Source of the DNA: Histoplasma ohiense
Taxonomy: Eukaryota; Ascomycota; Eurotiomycetes; Onygenales; Ajellomycetaceae
DNA: 64,000 bases
Direction of reading: 5' to 3'
Assembly: GCA_017607445.1 (NCBI GenBank)
Contig: JAEVHH010000004.1
Coordinates: 3,782,001 to 3,846,000 of the forward strand
Each line of letters starts with the position of its first letter. The stretch's first letter is position 1. The position numbers and the translations under genes were made by a program. Shown one piece after another: positions 33,613 through 45,001 of this stretch. The notes below the pieces were generated by a model. It was given only the letters and a program-made list of their open reading frames with translations. It was not told the origin of the DNA and ran no database searches.

Positions 33613-34645
33613 TAATGGCCAGAAACCATTTCTCCTTCAAAGCAAGATGCCGATGTCCTCGTGCTTCCCCGGGCTGAGCCGTCCATCGATTATACTCCTC
33701 ACTTGTGGAAGTATGTTTTCCCACCCGAGGGGGAAATCCCCTAGGGAATTTCTCCAAGTCCCCAAAGATGCTTCGCGCTTCTTATCTTTTTTAACAAAAC
33801 TTGCAAATTCAGGTTCAGCAGTCTTATCCGAATCCACGTTGGGTCGGAGGGCAGCGTGCAGCGTGTATTCAATGTCCACGAGGGATTACTCAAATCTCAG
33901 TCGCTCTTCTTCCGCGGCATGTTGCGCAACAACTTTGCCGAAACAAATGCTCGTTTGGTCAGACTTCCAGAAGACAATGTCAAGACCTTCGCTGTGTTTC
34001 TTCAGTGGCTTTACACTGGGAAATCTCACGATGGAGAAATCTCTGCTAGCAACCTTGATGCTTCGCAGCCAGAAGTGGAATTCACCTGTAAGTAGTCGAA
34101 AAAGGCTTTCGGGTCGTGGTTGTGTATTTGGTGGAGCGTTTGGATTCGTTAACAGAGGATAGTGATAAATAACCTCTCGCTTGCCAGTGACGGACTTGCG
34201 CGCCGATCAGCTCAAAAGCCACTAAGCACAGCTTCTCCAAACCACGAAGAAGGGGCCATCCAGCAGCGCTCGCCTGCTCTTCTCATCCTATATCTTTGCA
34301 GACAAAACCCAAGCCCCCTGGTTCAAAAACCATATCCATAACCAACTCATCGATGCGGTAAACAGTGTCCCGTGCCCCTTGCTCACCGTAAGTGACATTC
34401 GCTATGTATACAGAAATACGCAAGATGGCAATGAAGAGGATAACCTGCTTCGGCTCTGCTGTTTGGTTTTGTCGTGTGGACCGAACCTGGATTCTCTCCT
34501 GGAGGACTCCGAGTTTTTAGAGCTTTGTTTTGAGGTCAAGCAATTTGGGGTGCGGGTGTTGAAACGGTGCAAGACACTCATAGCCGCGCCCGCCGCGCCC
34601 GCCGCAACACCTAAGCTGAAAGGTCGAAAGCGCGGGGGACTTTAG
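33613..34645 (+). CDS. BTB/POZ domain protein; 5' end unresolved, possibly damaged
   Basis: Exon 33813-34087 encodes a clear BTB core: IRIHVGSEGSVQRVFNVHEG, LLKSQSLFFRGML and VRLPEDNVKTFAVFLQWLYT. A preceding exon ending at 33710 (GTATGT donor) joins in phase to give DYTPHLWKFSSLI, but no in-frame ATG is visible, so the start is unknown. The 3' part encodes SSYIFADKTQAPWFKNHIHN and then a helical region to the stop at 34645. YIFADK is the conserved motif after the BTB fold. Between them, splicing to the good acceptor at 34187 leaves an in-frame TAA at 34223. Using AAG at 34226 as the acceptor removes it. So either the acceptor is unusual or the gene carries a nonsense mutation. Fungal BTB proteins of this class are numerous and mostly uncharacterised; many BTB proteins act as Cul3 adaptors. 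Confidence 0.6.
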
Positions 34646-35828
34646 GTGAACCCGAAACGAAGCTGCTATGGGAAAACACTTTGATATTTCTTTGTTTGCT
34701 TGGAAAGCCAATTTCTTTCCTTATTTTTTGTCGTTATTGATCCATACAGGATGGATCTTGCCGCCTCCTGCGATCTAAGCCCGGAAAAGTTTCTAGGGAT
34801 TAGAGTTACTTTTGCGATTCTTGGCGATTTGTAATGTGGGTTCGAATCGTTTCGCTATGAGGGGACTTATTCCATAGGAAGTTCAATGGAGCTTGCGCTT
34901 TGCGTAGCTGGGGGTATCTTGCATCAACACAACGTGTTACAGCCACAAAGTTGAAATATCCCGCATCCTGGTAGATACAGAATAAATAATGGGCATAACC
35001 GTTTCCATCGCGCGTGAAGGATGATTAGAGAGATTAAAACTCATTGTTTCAAAGTAATGGACATTGTATTTCGTTCCAGAGTGTGACTTGAGTTGTGTTA
35101 CCCTTTTAAGTGGGATGTTTCCTCAGGAGGTTGCTATGACGTTGTTAGGTCCTCCAACTTGAACCTCAAAGTTAACCCACTTCGTCTGTCTTCCACCACC
35201 CCCACGAAGCTCCTTTGAGTTGTAAACCCAACTCACGGTTGACTTTGCGAATTCTTTGGCTCGAGCCTTCTTCTTGAAGTGGTGGAGAGTCTGTAGGCAT
35301 TCGTTGTTCCCTTAGATCGCGTTTGGCGCGATTGCTCCTGGATGATATTGACGTTTTCAGAACAACGCTGCTTAAGTCTCGTCTCTCCAGGCCAGATCAC
35401 AGCATTTTCGACTGTCCCATACCTCTCCGGAGTGCTAGAGGCTGCCAGGCCACCTTTCTACCAGGAGTATCCTGGGACGAACCAAGCCATTCGGAGCGCG
35501 ACGTTCGAGCTGTGAGCCCGAATCGCATGGGATTTAGCCTGCAAAATACACCATATCCAGCATTTCCGCTTCGTCCTAAGCCTTAGCTTGCCAGCTGTTC
35601 CAAAGAAGCTTGAACAACCAGGGTAGAGGAAAGTAGCAAGGAAAATTTATTGGATTTGCAGATCAAACGAACGGCGCATACGTCGCCAACCTGTGACCGC
35701 GCAAAACTTAAGCTCTGTATCTACCAACTCTTGTTCTTTTTTCTCATTTTATTATCCCTTAATCGCGCTTTCGTTCTTGCGACACCATTTTTCCTATCAG
35801 AAATCAAGAACGCTTTTGTGCATCAAAA
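34646..35828. other. Intergenic region upstream of the Ser/Gly-rich gene
   Basis: About 1.2 kb between two plus-strand genes contains the promoter of the 35829 gene. The ORF at 35323-35586 has no recognisable feature. I see no RNA gene; the ggttcgaatc at about 34840 is not in a tRNA context. Confidence 0.5.
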
Positions 35829-36851
35829 ATGACGACTCCTACGTTGATTGATTTTCCCCCGCCCCCTTCGGATCCGGTCACTCCATCAGATATGGGCCCG
35901 TAAGAACTATACCTCCCCAAGCATAAAATTTCGCCTTCGCGAGCTGTTTCTATAAGACCATGAATCTAAAATTCACTTTTTACTAACAACTGCTTCTTTC
36001 AACCCAGTGGAACACCCAATTCTGGGACCACATCACTCTCCGCGCTTTCGACCATAGCCATCAAGGACGGCCACCAGGGCGCTCGTCATCATACCCGCCA
36101 TGGCCACCGATCATCAAACGCTTCCGAAACGTCCACAACAACATTGGATGCGGAACGTGCAGATCGTATCTCGCGCTTAGCAGGTCTGGAGCGCGTCGCC
36201 ACGAGGCCTGCCGGAGGCGGGACGACCCCTTCAGCCAACCCCCATGGGTTACCAGGTGGATTTACCACTCAACAGCATCCAGGCTACTTCGACCATCTAC
36301 AACAGTCTCACTTCAAAGAGAGAAGTACAGTGGGCAGTGCCAGTGCCACCGGCTCCATTGGCGGCCGCACAACCTGGGCCAGTGGCAGCGATAGCCTGGA
36401 CCAAGACAGACTTGGCGACGACGACGGTGTCTCCAGCGTAGGCGGGTTAAGCGACGAGGGAAATTCCAGCCTTGTTGGATTCGGTGAGGGCGCAAGCAGC
36501 ACCGTCAGCGGACCAGTTTCAACCGCCGCAGCTAGAATGGCCTTCGCTTCCAACAACCGCGGCGTTGGTGGGAGGAATAGTCCTGCGCCAAACAATAGGC
36601 CGCCGACAGGCAGCGGCCATACGTCATCGACATATCCACAACCAACTCCGAGAACGGAGAATGGGCCCTTCAGTTCAACAATGTCTCCATTGGGGTCCAA
36701 TACACCAGAGCCACCCTTGGTAGGCAGCAACGCGGATATTACTTTTGACGCCCGAATGGTTGATGGCATGACGTACGATGAAGGAGTTGTGGACACGGCG
36801 GCTCGACCACCAGGCCATGTTGATCTCGATGGCGACGTTCATTCAGCCTAG
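35829..36851 (+). CDS. Conserved-looking Ser/Gly/Thr-rich protein of unknown function
   Basis: Two exons: 35829-35899 and 36008-36851 (915 nt, 304 aa), with a 108-nt intron GTAAGA..CAG in phase. The N-terminus is MTTPTLIDFPPPPSDPVTP. A more ordered-looking motif DAERADRISRLAGLERV follows near residues 65-81. The remainder is low in hydrophobics, with ERSTVGSASATGSIGGRTTW, acidic DDDGVSSVGGLSDEGNSSL, and an acidic C-terminus. There are no membrane segments or catalytic motifs. Third-position GC preference and a clean splice model support a real gene. The amphipathic ADRISRLAGLERV block could be a short binding helix. I do not recognise the family with enough certainty to name it. Confidence 0.8.
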
Positions 36852-38039
36852 GACTCCATCTAGAAAGCAAAATTCGGGACGAGGAAAGGAAGATGGAAAT
36901 GAAACAGACCTACGAGCATGATGGAAATGAAGAATTATGTATGAATGGCGAAGATTATTGTTTTATTTTTTGTGTTCCCCAGGGCATTTGCTATTTTGAA
37001 GGCTACGGAGATAACTCGGATATTTGGGGGGAAAGGACGGTGTTTATGTTTGATGGCTATTCCGGTGATTCTTTTTTCTCTTTCTTTCGTTTTCCTGTTA
37101 CGATACCGATTTTCTTCTTTTCCTTTTTTTTTTTTTTTTTTTTTTTTTGGTTTCTCCTTGATGTATTTGATGTATTTTCTTCTCTATTTTCGGTCTAATC
37201 TTTGTAAACGGTGATCCTAAATATATTCCGTACTGTAAGTGTACCTATCCCCTTGGATCAATAACCATCAGTTGTGGCAGACAACTCATGGATATGTTTT
37301 TGGTTCCCTTTCTTTTTTGCTCTATTCCACTTCCCTCCAATAATTGTGATATTTATTTCTTTCTCTCTTTCTTCTCTCGGCTTTTAACTACATGTTATGC
37401 AGAAAGAAGCATAAATTAACTCGGGAAAGCTCCCCAAATTGAACATTGTCCTCATAGTCAATCATCTATACAGAGCAACACACGGTTCCGCTGGATTGTC
37501 TGTACATACATGCTAAGATAACAGTGGCCACGTTTCTCATTTTCCAGCGCTGCTGCCGTCTTGCTTCATTCAATTCCTTGTTTTGCTCCTGCAACCTGAG
37601 TCGTAACAGTTTCCTAGTCTAAATTAAATTGAATTCTGAGACAGTGCGTGCTTATCTTGGTCTGGCGAGAGAGGAAATGCAGAGACAAAAATGTTTCCCA
37701 AATGGATAAAAAGCTATTCAATTGCTCTAGTGCATTTCCTTTTCTTATATCCAAATTAGCATCACTTGGCTCTAAGCAAACGTTAACAGTAGAGTGACAG
37801 CAAAAGGAACCAGATATGGATGTGAGAGTTAGGCATGATATGTAACAAATATAAATATATATATACCACAGCCCATACGCTGACGAGCTGAAAACATAAA
37901 TAAAATGCGGATTAAATCGAGTACTCAACAACTAAGAACAACATATAGAGAGAGCCAGTGGCAGCCCTGCAGGCACCAAACCCTGTTGGGCTTTCTTCTC
38001 TTTCTTCTCCCTTTTCTTCCATCTGTCCCAAAACGGCGG
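36852..38039. other. Convergent 3' region
   Basis: Two genes end here. T-rich tracts (about 37125-37148) and AT-rich DNA follow the stop at 36851. No gene is supported. Confidence 0.55.
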
Positions 38040-39921
38040 TCATGCACTAGGCTTCCGCCCCTCATATCGACCTCGCAAATCATCCACTTCCTTCTGTAGC
38101 CGTGACAAGTCCGCGAGAATATCAACGGCATGTGACTGCAATGGCGTACCCGGAGACTCTAGTTTCGAATCTTGCGTGCCTTTTTCCATCCTCGTCGTTG
38201 GTGAATCTGCGGTTCCCAGCAAAACAGGTGTCCTTGTCTCATCTAGACTTGCCCTACTCCCTCCTCCTCGTCTGGGTGGAGGGGGGCGTGGTGGGCCTTG
38301 CGAGTCGCGATTGTTAGATGTTGTTGATATCGCCTCCACGATGTGGGGACTCCGTTTGTCTGAAGAATCTCCCCTGGAATCGCTTCGTTGGTGTGATGAT
38401 GTCGGTCGTCGTTCTTGGGGGAATAATGGAAGTGTTTCTGAAGAGGAAAAAGTTGACGAATCACGATCTTTTCGCCGGGATGGAGGAGTGGGCGGTGCTT
38501 TTAATGGTGATGAGATAGATGAAGAGTTGTTGGTAGTGTGGGAAGGCGGCATGGAATGTCTAGCGGATTTACTTCTTGATAATATGGATTTGCTGGGATT
38601 CAGCTGACTGTGTCGTCTGGTCAGGGGGGGTGTAGGTGGACGTCTCTGTTGAGTTAGAGGAGATCGATTCTCTGAATCTTCATAAGTCTGTTTCGGGCTT
38701 ACTGGAAGCGATGGATTGTCAATTGGTGGCTTGGGGAGCGGCTTATTGAGATCACCGCTTTCCTGTTCGGTGAATGATCGAGATGATAAAGAAGCAGGAG
38801 AGGCGGAGCGATGGTTTGGGGAAGTAATAGAGGTTAATCCAGCTAAAGGGGATGTCTGTCCAGTATTGGGATTGATCAACTTCCCACGCCTTGTTTTCGG
38901 AGGCAGAGGCTTTTGCCTTTCCGCTGGGCTGGGCAAATTCGACAGTTTCAGCCGCTCATCATCTGCCTCCGAAGTCGATAATTCATGTGATGTCCGGGGA
39001 GTATCTATCCGCGGGAGATGCCGCGTCTCGAAAATAGGCTGCTTTGATGTAGACACGGTGTCTGTATTGCTGCTGCTGTCGCTGATGGGCGGTCCCTGGT
39101 TGGGCTGTAAAAGTTTCTGCGCTGCGGGACCTGACTCTTTTCCCACCTCGCCTGTTTCCCCAGTCAGAAGCATTCTCGTAAACGTATCAACATCCATTGT
39201 CGCCCTCTTCCCCTTAGTAGCCAAATGTGATGGCGTCATCGAATCTTCAATTCCCAGCGATGTGCCTGGATCATGTCCATCGGGTTGCGCAGGCGGCTCT
39301 GCGCGATATGACTCTTTCGACCCACGCTGGCCCCCTTCAAGCCCAAGCCCTATTACCCCAGGCTTCCCTTCTGTAACACGTCGTCCATCTCCATTGTCCT
39401 TATACTCCCCATTATCACTCCCGGAAGCATCCGGATTGAAAGGATCTCCCTCAGATTCCTCGTCTGACCCGGAGCTCTCTCCTCTAGAAGGAGGGGGTGG
39501 CGACCCAAGGTGTGTACCGCGGTGGGGAAACGGGGATCTATAACTGGCTGACGATGAGTGATCGCCAGCACTGGGATGTAATGGCGGCTGTGTTGGGACG
39601 GGTGGAGAGGCGATACGGACGGTTTTCTGGCGTTGGGATGGTCGCGAAGGACCTAGAGGAGTGGGATACATAGTTCGAGTTAGCTTCCCGAGAGTGTAAT
39701 TTTACTAAGAAAATATGGGAAATTTTCGTGCTGTATTTTGCGAAGGGAGCATCGAGCTGCGCACCTTCGCCATGTGTCTCTGATGCGGGATAAGTTGTTG
39801 CGCGGTGGTCAGAGTGAGGGTTGTGAGCTGATGATAGGGATGGCTGGTGCGTCTCGTGGAGTTGCGGGGCAGTCTGGTCGTTAGGCTTCTTCTTATGGCG
39901 GAAAGGATTTGATCCAGACAT
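38040..39921 (-). CDS. Pro/Ser-rich intrinsically disordered protein of unknown function
   Basis: Two exons: 39765-39921 and 38040-39652 (1770 nt, 589 aa). The 112-nt intron (GTGCGC..TAG) joins HGEG to PSRPSQRQKTVRIASP in phase. Nearly all of the chain is disordered, with poly-Pro stretches (GPPRPPPPRRGGG, KPLPKPPIDNP, KAPPTPPSRRKD) that could be SH3 or WW ligands. A short structured motif is MDVDTFTRMLLTGETG. A likely coiled-coil C-terminus reads DILADLSRLQKEVDDLRGRY. The N-terminus MSGSNPFRHKKK is basic. This layout (a short FxRxLLTG-like motif plus a C-terminal coiled coil) recurs in filamentous-fungal proteins, possibly scaffolds of cell polarity or cytoskeleton. That role is inference. 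Confidence 0.8.
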
Positions 39922-40568
39922 CGTAGGAGGATCGGCTCAATCTAAGCATGAGAGCAGAGGGGTTGTCCAGTGATATGGAGAGAACACAGCAATCGAGTCC
40001 TGATGTTGTGGACAAAGAGCCGAGAAGGCACGGTGGTTTGTTTAGTTGGTGAGGAAGCAAGAGGAACAGGAATAGCCTGCACAGTGTTTGCGGGCGACTA
40101 ATGGTGACGGAACCCCAACGTTAACGTATTTATTTAGCTATCTTATTTATAGGCAGGCGCTCTTTATCGACGATTCTGGGTTTCGAAGGTAGAGAAACGA
40201 CACAATTAAATAAAACAGAATCCGCGGTTGCTAAGCAGCCGCAGTTTTCGCTTGAACAAACGACAATATATCCCCGCTCTGAAAGCAAATCCACCTTTGA
40301 AACCCCCAGGGATAAACATAAATGAAATGAAATGAACAATTCTCAAAATCCGTGCCATCCGTGCCATCCGTTCCATCCGTGATCCCAATGCCCTTCTTTG
40401 TTGCCCAGAAAACAAGTTCAGATTTCGAAAACAGAATTCGACTCGTACCCCTCAGTCCTGTGAGAAGATACACAGCGCAATAAACAAACCCATTTCGAAT
40501 ATGTGTAAAAGTACAAAACCGCATCTACTGGGGTTGCCTCTTGTTGAACCTATGGTTTCCCCAGACTC
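39922..40568. other. Intergenic region upstream of 38040 gene, downstream of eco1
   Basis: About 650 bp hold a promoter and a 3' flank on the minus strand. A short tandem run of ccgtgccat/ccgttccat units lies near 40350-40380. No gene is seen. Confidence 0.55.
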
Positions 40569-41801
40569 TTAGATCTCCTTATAGACATGCCACTGCTCGT
40601 CCGGTCCAAAAAAGGCCTCGAGTAACCGATACCCACTCTCGGTCGGCTGGCTAAACGCAATCTGCGATTTAGGAATCTCCATGCCGTAGATATAATTGCT
40701 CACCACGCAATCGAGAAGGTCCATCGCTATACCCTTTCGCCGCGAAGAGGCAGATGTCCAAACACGCGAGATCCCGACGACAGCTGGGTGAACCTCTTCG
40801 CTAGCCGTGATGGATGAACTATTAAACCGCTCTCCATTCGCGCTCGCCCTCGCGCGACCATCACGGCCTGACCGCTTCACCACATGCGACTCCCAAATCC
40901 GCTCCGTCAAGCAAAGTCCTACACACTTGCTATCCTTCATGTGCAAGAACACCTTAAACCGATCCACTTCTTCCTTCGCTCCATTCTTCCTCAGCCGCTT
41001 AGGCGGCCGGATCTGGCTCCATAACACCGACTCCTCAATGTCTGGCGCAGAAAGCTCCTTGTTCACCACCTCTAGGACACGTATGGCCTGGTTCCGGCTG
41101 GAAGGGGAACTCTTCCTGTCGATTATCACGACATAGCCCTCGTCGAATCTGGCGGCTTCGTACACCCAGCGGCACGCGTTTGCCCGCACAAATGCCTTGC
41201 CCAGGTCAACTCCGCTAGAGTTCATGTCATGATATTTCTTGTGTAACGCGACATCCTCCGCGTTTGAGGGGACATATTCCATCCCACAGGAGGAGCATGT
41301 TTTGCGCATCTCCCCTCCCAGGTCTATTTGCATCTGCTTCAGTGTGCGTTGTTGAGATTGGATCTGTTGATGTTTTGTATTCATCTTTGGAGGATCCAGG
41401 GATGCCCGAACACTGTTAGAGTTTACCTCTGTCAAAGGGGTCCCATTTGTAGGAGTGTTCGTGGCAGCGCGTTTCCGCTTCAGGAATGCAAAAGTGGGTT
41501 TGCGTGTGTTCACTGGAGGCGGGGTTAGTTGTAATGGAGGCGAAGAAGGGGGTGTTGAGAGATCATCGTCCAGGTCTTCAGAGAAGGCGGCAATTGAGTT
41601 GCGACGCGACGGACTGGACAAGATGGCAGCAGAAGATTCGCGTATGGCGCATTCGAGGTTGTTTTCGTCTTCGGTGGGACCCTTTAGAGCGGAGTCCGAT
41701 TGAACACGTCGTTTTTTAGCTGCTGGACGTGATTCTTCATCAAATATGCGCCGTATGGGGCGCCCGTAGGTGTGCATCATTAGACCTCTGTGCAGATACA
41801 T
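40569..41801 (-). CDS. eco1: Cohesion-establishment N-acetyltransferase Eco1 (Ctf7/ESCO)
   Basis: Eco1 acetylates the cohesin subunit Smc3 during S phase to lock sister-chromatid cohesion. This single open frame has the two family hallmarks. One is a C2H2 zinc finger (CSSCGMEYVPSNAEDVALHKKYH). The other is a C-terminal GNAT-type acetyltransferase with the acetyl-CoA loop ISRVWTSASSRRKGIAMDLL and SQIAFSQPTESGYRLLEAFF before the end. The N-terminal part is basic and Ser-rich (RPAAKKRRVQSDS), as expected for a chromatin-targeted protein. Starts at 41801 (MYLHRGL) or 41780 (MMHTYGRP) are both possible. A GTAAGC donor at about 41858 and a CACAG acceptor at about 41787 would also join an upstream low-complexity frame (41860-42137) in phase, adding an Asn/Ser-rich N-terminus. 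I take this as either a 5' UTR intron or an alternative start. Confidence 0.92.
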   Translation of the reverse strand: MYLHRGLMMHTYGRPIRRIFDEESRPAAKKRRVQSDSALKGPTEDENNLECAIRESSAAILSSPSRRNSIAAFSEDLDDDLSTPPSSPPLQLTPPPVNTRKPTFAFLKRKRAATNTPTNGTPLTEVNSNSVRASLDPPKMNTKHQQIQSQQRTLKQMQIDLGGEMRKTCSSCGMEYVPSNAEDVALHKKYHDMNSSGVDLGKAFVRANACRWVYEAARFDEGYVVIIDRKSSPSSRNQAIRVLEVVNKELSAPDIEESVLWSQIRPPKRLRKNGAKEEVDRFKVFLHMKDSKCVGLCLTERIWESHVVKRSGRDGRARASANGERFNSSSITASEEVHPAVVGISRVWTSASSRRKGIAMDLLDCVVSNYIYGMEIPKSQIAFSQPTESGYRLLEAFFGPDEQWHVYKEI

Positions 41802-42739
41802 AGTCAGGCGCGTGTCGGGAAAAAAAAAAAAAAGTGGTAAGCTAAAGATGGGGACAGGATTAGCTTACCTCTTGAACGAGTTGGTCACAGTATATGGCAT
41901 GTCCCGCACAGTGATCATGAAATGCGGAGTCATGGAGAGACCAGCAGTGGCAGCCTGACCATGGGTGTGATAGCTGTTCTTGTGGCAAATGGCGGTACCA
42001 GTGTTGCTGCTGAAGCCGGGAGAAATACAGCTGTTGTCGTTATCGTTGTCGTCGGCGCTGTTGTTGCTGCTGCTGGCGGTGTTGTTGTTCCCCATCGTCC
42101 TTGGGCGTCTTCGGACTAAAACGACAATTAAATGCAAATCTGCTGTTTGATCAACGCGACTCCGCTAACCCGTTTTGGGGCGAGCCATCAACCTCCTCGT
42201 CGATGGCTGTCCTCAGGCTTCTCTTCCTCGTCTGTCCGCTGTTCCTCCCCCAATGCTGACTGACTGGCCGTGTCCTTGGCCGTCTGTCTGTGATTACTGA
42301 CTCTGTTTGCTTCTCCCTTGTAGCATGAGTTTCGAGGAGAAAATTGTCGCCGAAACTGCCACCAGGGTTGTTGTGTCTTCCATAAGCACCAGGCAGGAAA
42401 TAAAATGAGAAAGGTAGAACAGAACGAAGAAGTGATTTGGTATTTATTGTGATTAATTACTAGATACTGTTATCGACTCGTTGCCATTTTATCGCCTCCT
42501 CAAGAGGGTTCGAAGTCAATCTGTCCTCTCGAATGTTTAAACCTTGTGTGCATTTCCGTGTTGCTTGGTGCGATGCTGCAGCTCGGTGGATGGCGATCAG
42601 CTGGCCCCTTATGATTTATTTATTTACAATTACTCTTACTGGGCACATCTTCCCCCCTCGAATCCCTACTTCGGAGTGGCATGTTGCTTGCCCGGAAAAC
42701 TCTCCGTGGACCGTTTGATTCCGGACATTGGGTGCCTCG
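41802..42739. other. Region upstream of eco1
   Basis: This contains the eco1 promoter and 5' UTR. A minus-strand frame at 41865-42137 is rich in Asn, Ser and Asp from imperfect trinucleotide repeats (41990-42090). It might be an upstream eco1 exon, but has no domain. No other gene is seen. Confidence 0.45.
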
Positions 42740-43236
42740 TTAGTTACAACTCCCCTTGAAGTATACCGATGTTCCCTGTAGGGTCGCGTTGGCCAGTTTG
42801 GCGCTGGGAACCTTAAAGGCTGCCTCCTGCCCGTGGTTGAAATTCTTGAGCTTCCCGCTAACAACCTTCCACTGGCCTCCCAGCCACCCAGATTTCGTCC
42901 AGCCATCCATGCATTCCTTGTAGATGTATGATTGCCAAGGGTCAAATCTGGGGGATTTCTTGAAGGCGTTGGCCTCCGGTTCTGACCGGTGAATTTGGAT
43001 TTCGCCTCCAGCTCTCACGAATCTTCGTCGCCATTGTCTCACAGTTCAACCCTGCTAAGGATTCTGCAACCCTACATGATCATTTCTGGAGGTTCGCCAT
43101 CTGGAAGAAACAATCTCCTCATTTCAGAGGACTACTAATTTTCAATTGTTGTTTACCATGTTCCCTGGGTCATGTCATGAAAAGTTGGTTTGATCGCCTC
43201 CAAGAATTTCGTTCTGGTTTCATCCTTTTGTCCGTG
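42740..43236 (-). CDS. Small multi-exon ORF of unknown family
   Basis: The minus-strand frame ending at 42740 encodes RFDPWQSYIYKECMDGWTK, then SGWLGGQWKVVSGKLKNF and LQGTSVYFKGSCN before TAA. Codon choice looks like a real gene (AAG, TTC, GGC, GCC, AAC favoured) and there is no long repeat. The frame has no ATG of its own; a TGA lies just upstream. An apparent earlier exon (about 43157-43236) after a TTTTAG acceptor reads HGQKDETRTKF, LEAIKPTFHDM, and ends at a GTAAAC donor. I could not find splice joins that connect the pieces without a stop, nor an upstream ATG. It may be a damaged gene or a gene with more exons. I do not recognise the fold. Two Cys and several Trp would fit a small secreted protein, but no signal peptide is visible. 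Confidence 0.4.
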
Positions 43237-44954
43237 CTAAAAGACACCCATCTAACTTGAGTGAAGAGAGACGAAATCATCTCAAATTGCTTGCTGCCTC
43301 GAAGCTTTTCTTAGCGCTGATTGCTTTTTGTTCAAAGAAAAAATTAAAAAATAAAAATAAAAAATGCCATGCGATGGCTGGAAATATGCGCACGTTGGGC
43401 TGGCACGCAGCATGTTTGGGGGATCCTCCACCTCTCCAGCTTAACTTTCATTGGTTTTCCTAAGTCACACAAGGTGTTGGCCGATGGCATGAACAGCCCT
43501 TTTGCGACAAAACCATGGAAACCCGGGCTCGATGCGACCTATTATTGTCGCTTGGTTATCTACACGCAAGGCTACTGGCCGCGAGACCTCTCTACTTTGA
43601 ATCCAATTCTTACTTTTTGATTCCGAGTTAAGATATAAGAAAATAAAACCTGGAATTTGGACATCCTTTTGGGTAGATGCAGAAAACTGTGTTCCCTCAA
43701 CATTGAAACACCCATTTGCCCTCCCAAAACCCAAAAAAAAAAAAAAAAAAAGCCAAACATCTGACAGCAACCCAAGGGGCTCAGGTCCCCATAAAGGAAA
43801 GCTGCCGCTCGTATCTGCGTATCTGAGAGAGTGGTCAATAGGCCTGCTGATGGCCGTTGCATATCAGACCTCGTGCTTCAGATATATAAGCAGTAAACTA
43901 AAGAAGAGAAAATAAATACTGCATGATTCTGTTCCATTCACACCATTATTATTATTATACTATTATTGTTTTTCGAGAACATCCGTTCTCTGCAGAAGAA
44001 ACTTCTTTACTGATTTGGACTAAAAATAGCGATGAGCGCTTGGTAAAACAGCACCCTGCTGGCACTGCCTGAAGAAATAAACCAGACCCGTACAGGACTC
44101 TCAACGCGCTTCCCCGGGGCGTACCCCGAGCAGTCTAAGTGAAGCTTTCAGCCCTACCTAACTGCCGCTGAGCATGTGAACATGAAACCGAAATCCAAGG
44201 AAAACAAATATAGCACGAAAATCGCTCAGAGCAAGGCCTAAAGAAAAAAAAGAATCCCGCCCTTCTTACAATGCGGTAGGGGCAGTCAGTGGTTTTCTTC
44301 CGTTCACCTAAGTTGCAGAGTTACCTATCATTTCCATTCGAACATTTTTGCAAACTGAGCGCCTGGCGGCCGGCACCACAGATGATGGTATGTGAAGGGA
44401 CGTGCGCTTCTAGGCCCTCCTCTGGAGAGAGCCCTGAAAAATGATAACAGGGTTCAATAAAGGGAACAAATATCTATCTAGCCTGAAGCAGACACCTACC
44501 GCCGTGTCTTTTCCTCGTCGTTCATGGATTACTCTGCCGTGGAGGAGATATTGCTTTACCCACCCGCTTTTATCTCTTTTTTATCCATAAGTACTTCTTC
44601 CTTTGCCATTTTCCTTAACTAAGTAATCCCTCTCGAGCCGCAAACATCATCAAGGCGGGACGGGAAGGAGAAAGCTTCAGGGAAAAGCTAAATTCAGGGT
44701 GGGGGTGTGTGGCGTACATAGAGCATTACAGTAGTGCGCATGTACTAGACATACATGTCCATGTGAATAGGGTATGGAGTATGGAATAACCAGTTGTCCT
44801 GGGGATATATGATGATGTGTCTATCCTTCACCGCTCCCAGCCAGCCAATGGGGCATTTCCAAGGCGGTTCAGAAAACATGAAGTCCATTCTCTGAGCCTC
44901 TCTACTCTTCCATGAAGAATTTGGATGCTCCTGCCAGAGCTTTGTCATCTCCAT

Positions 44955-45001
<47 letters not shown>

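Noticed and set aside
34825..34860. ggttcgaatc resembling a tRNA B-box
   Set aside because: No cloverleaf can be formed with the flanking sequence by eye.
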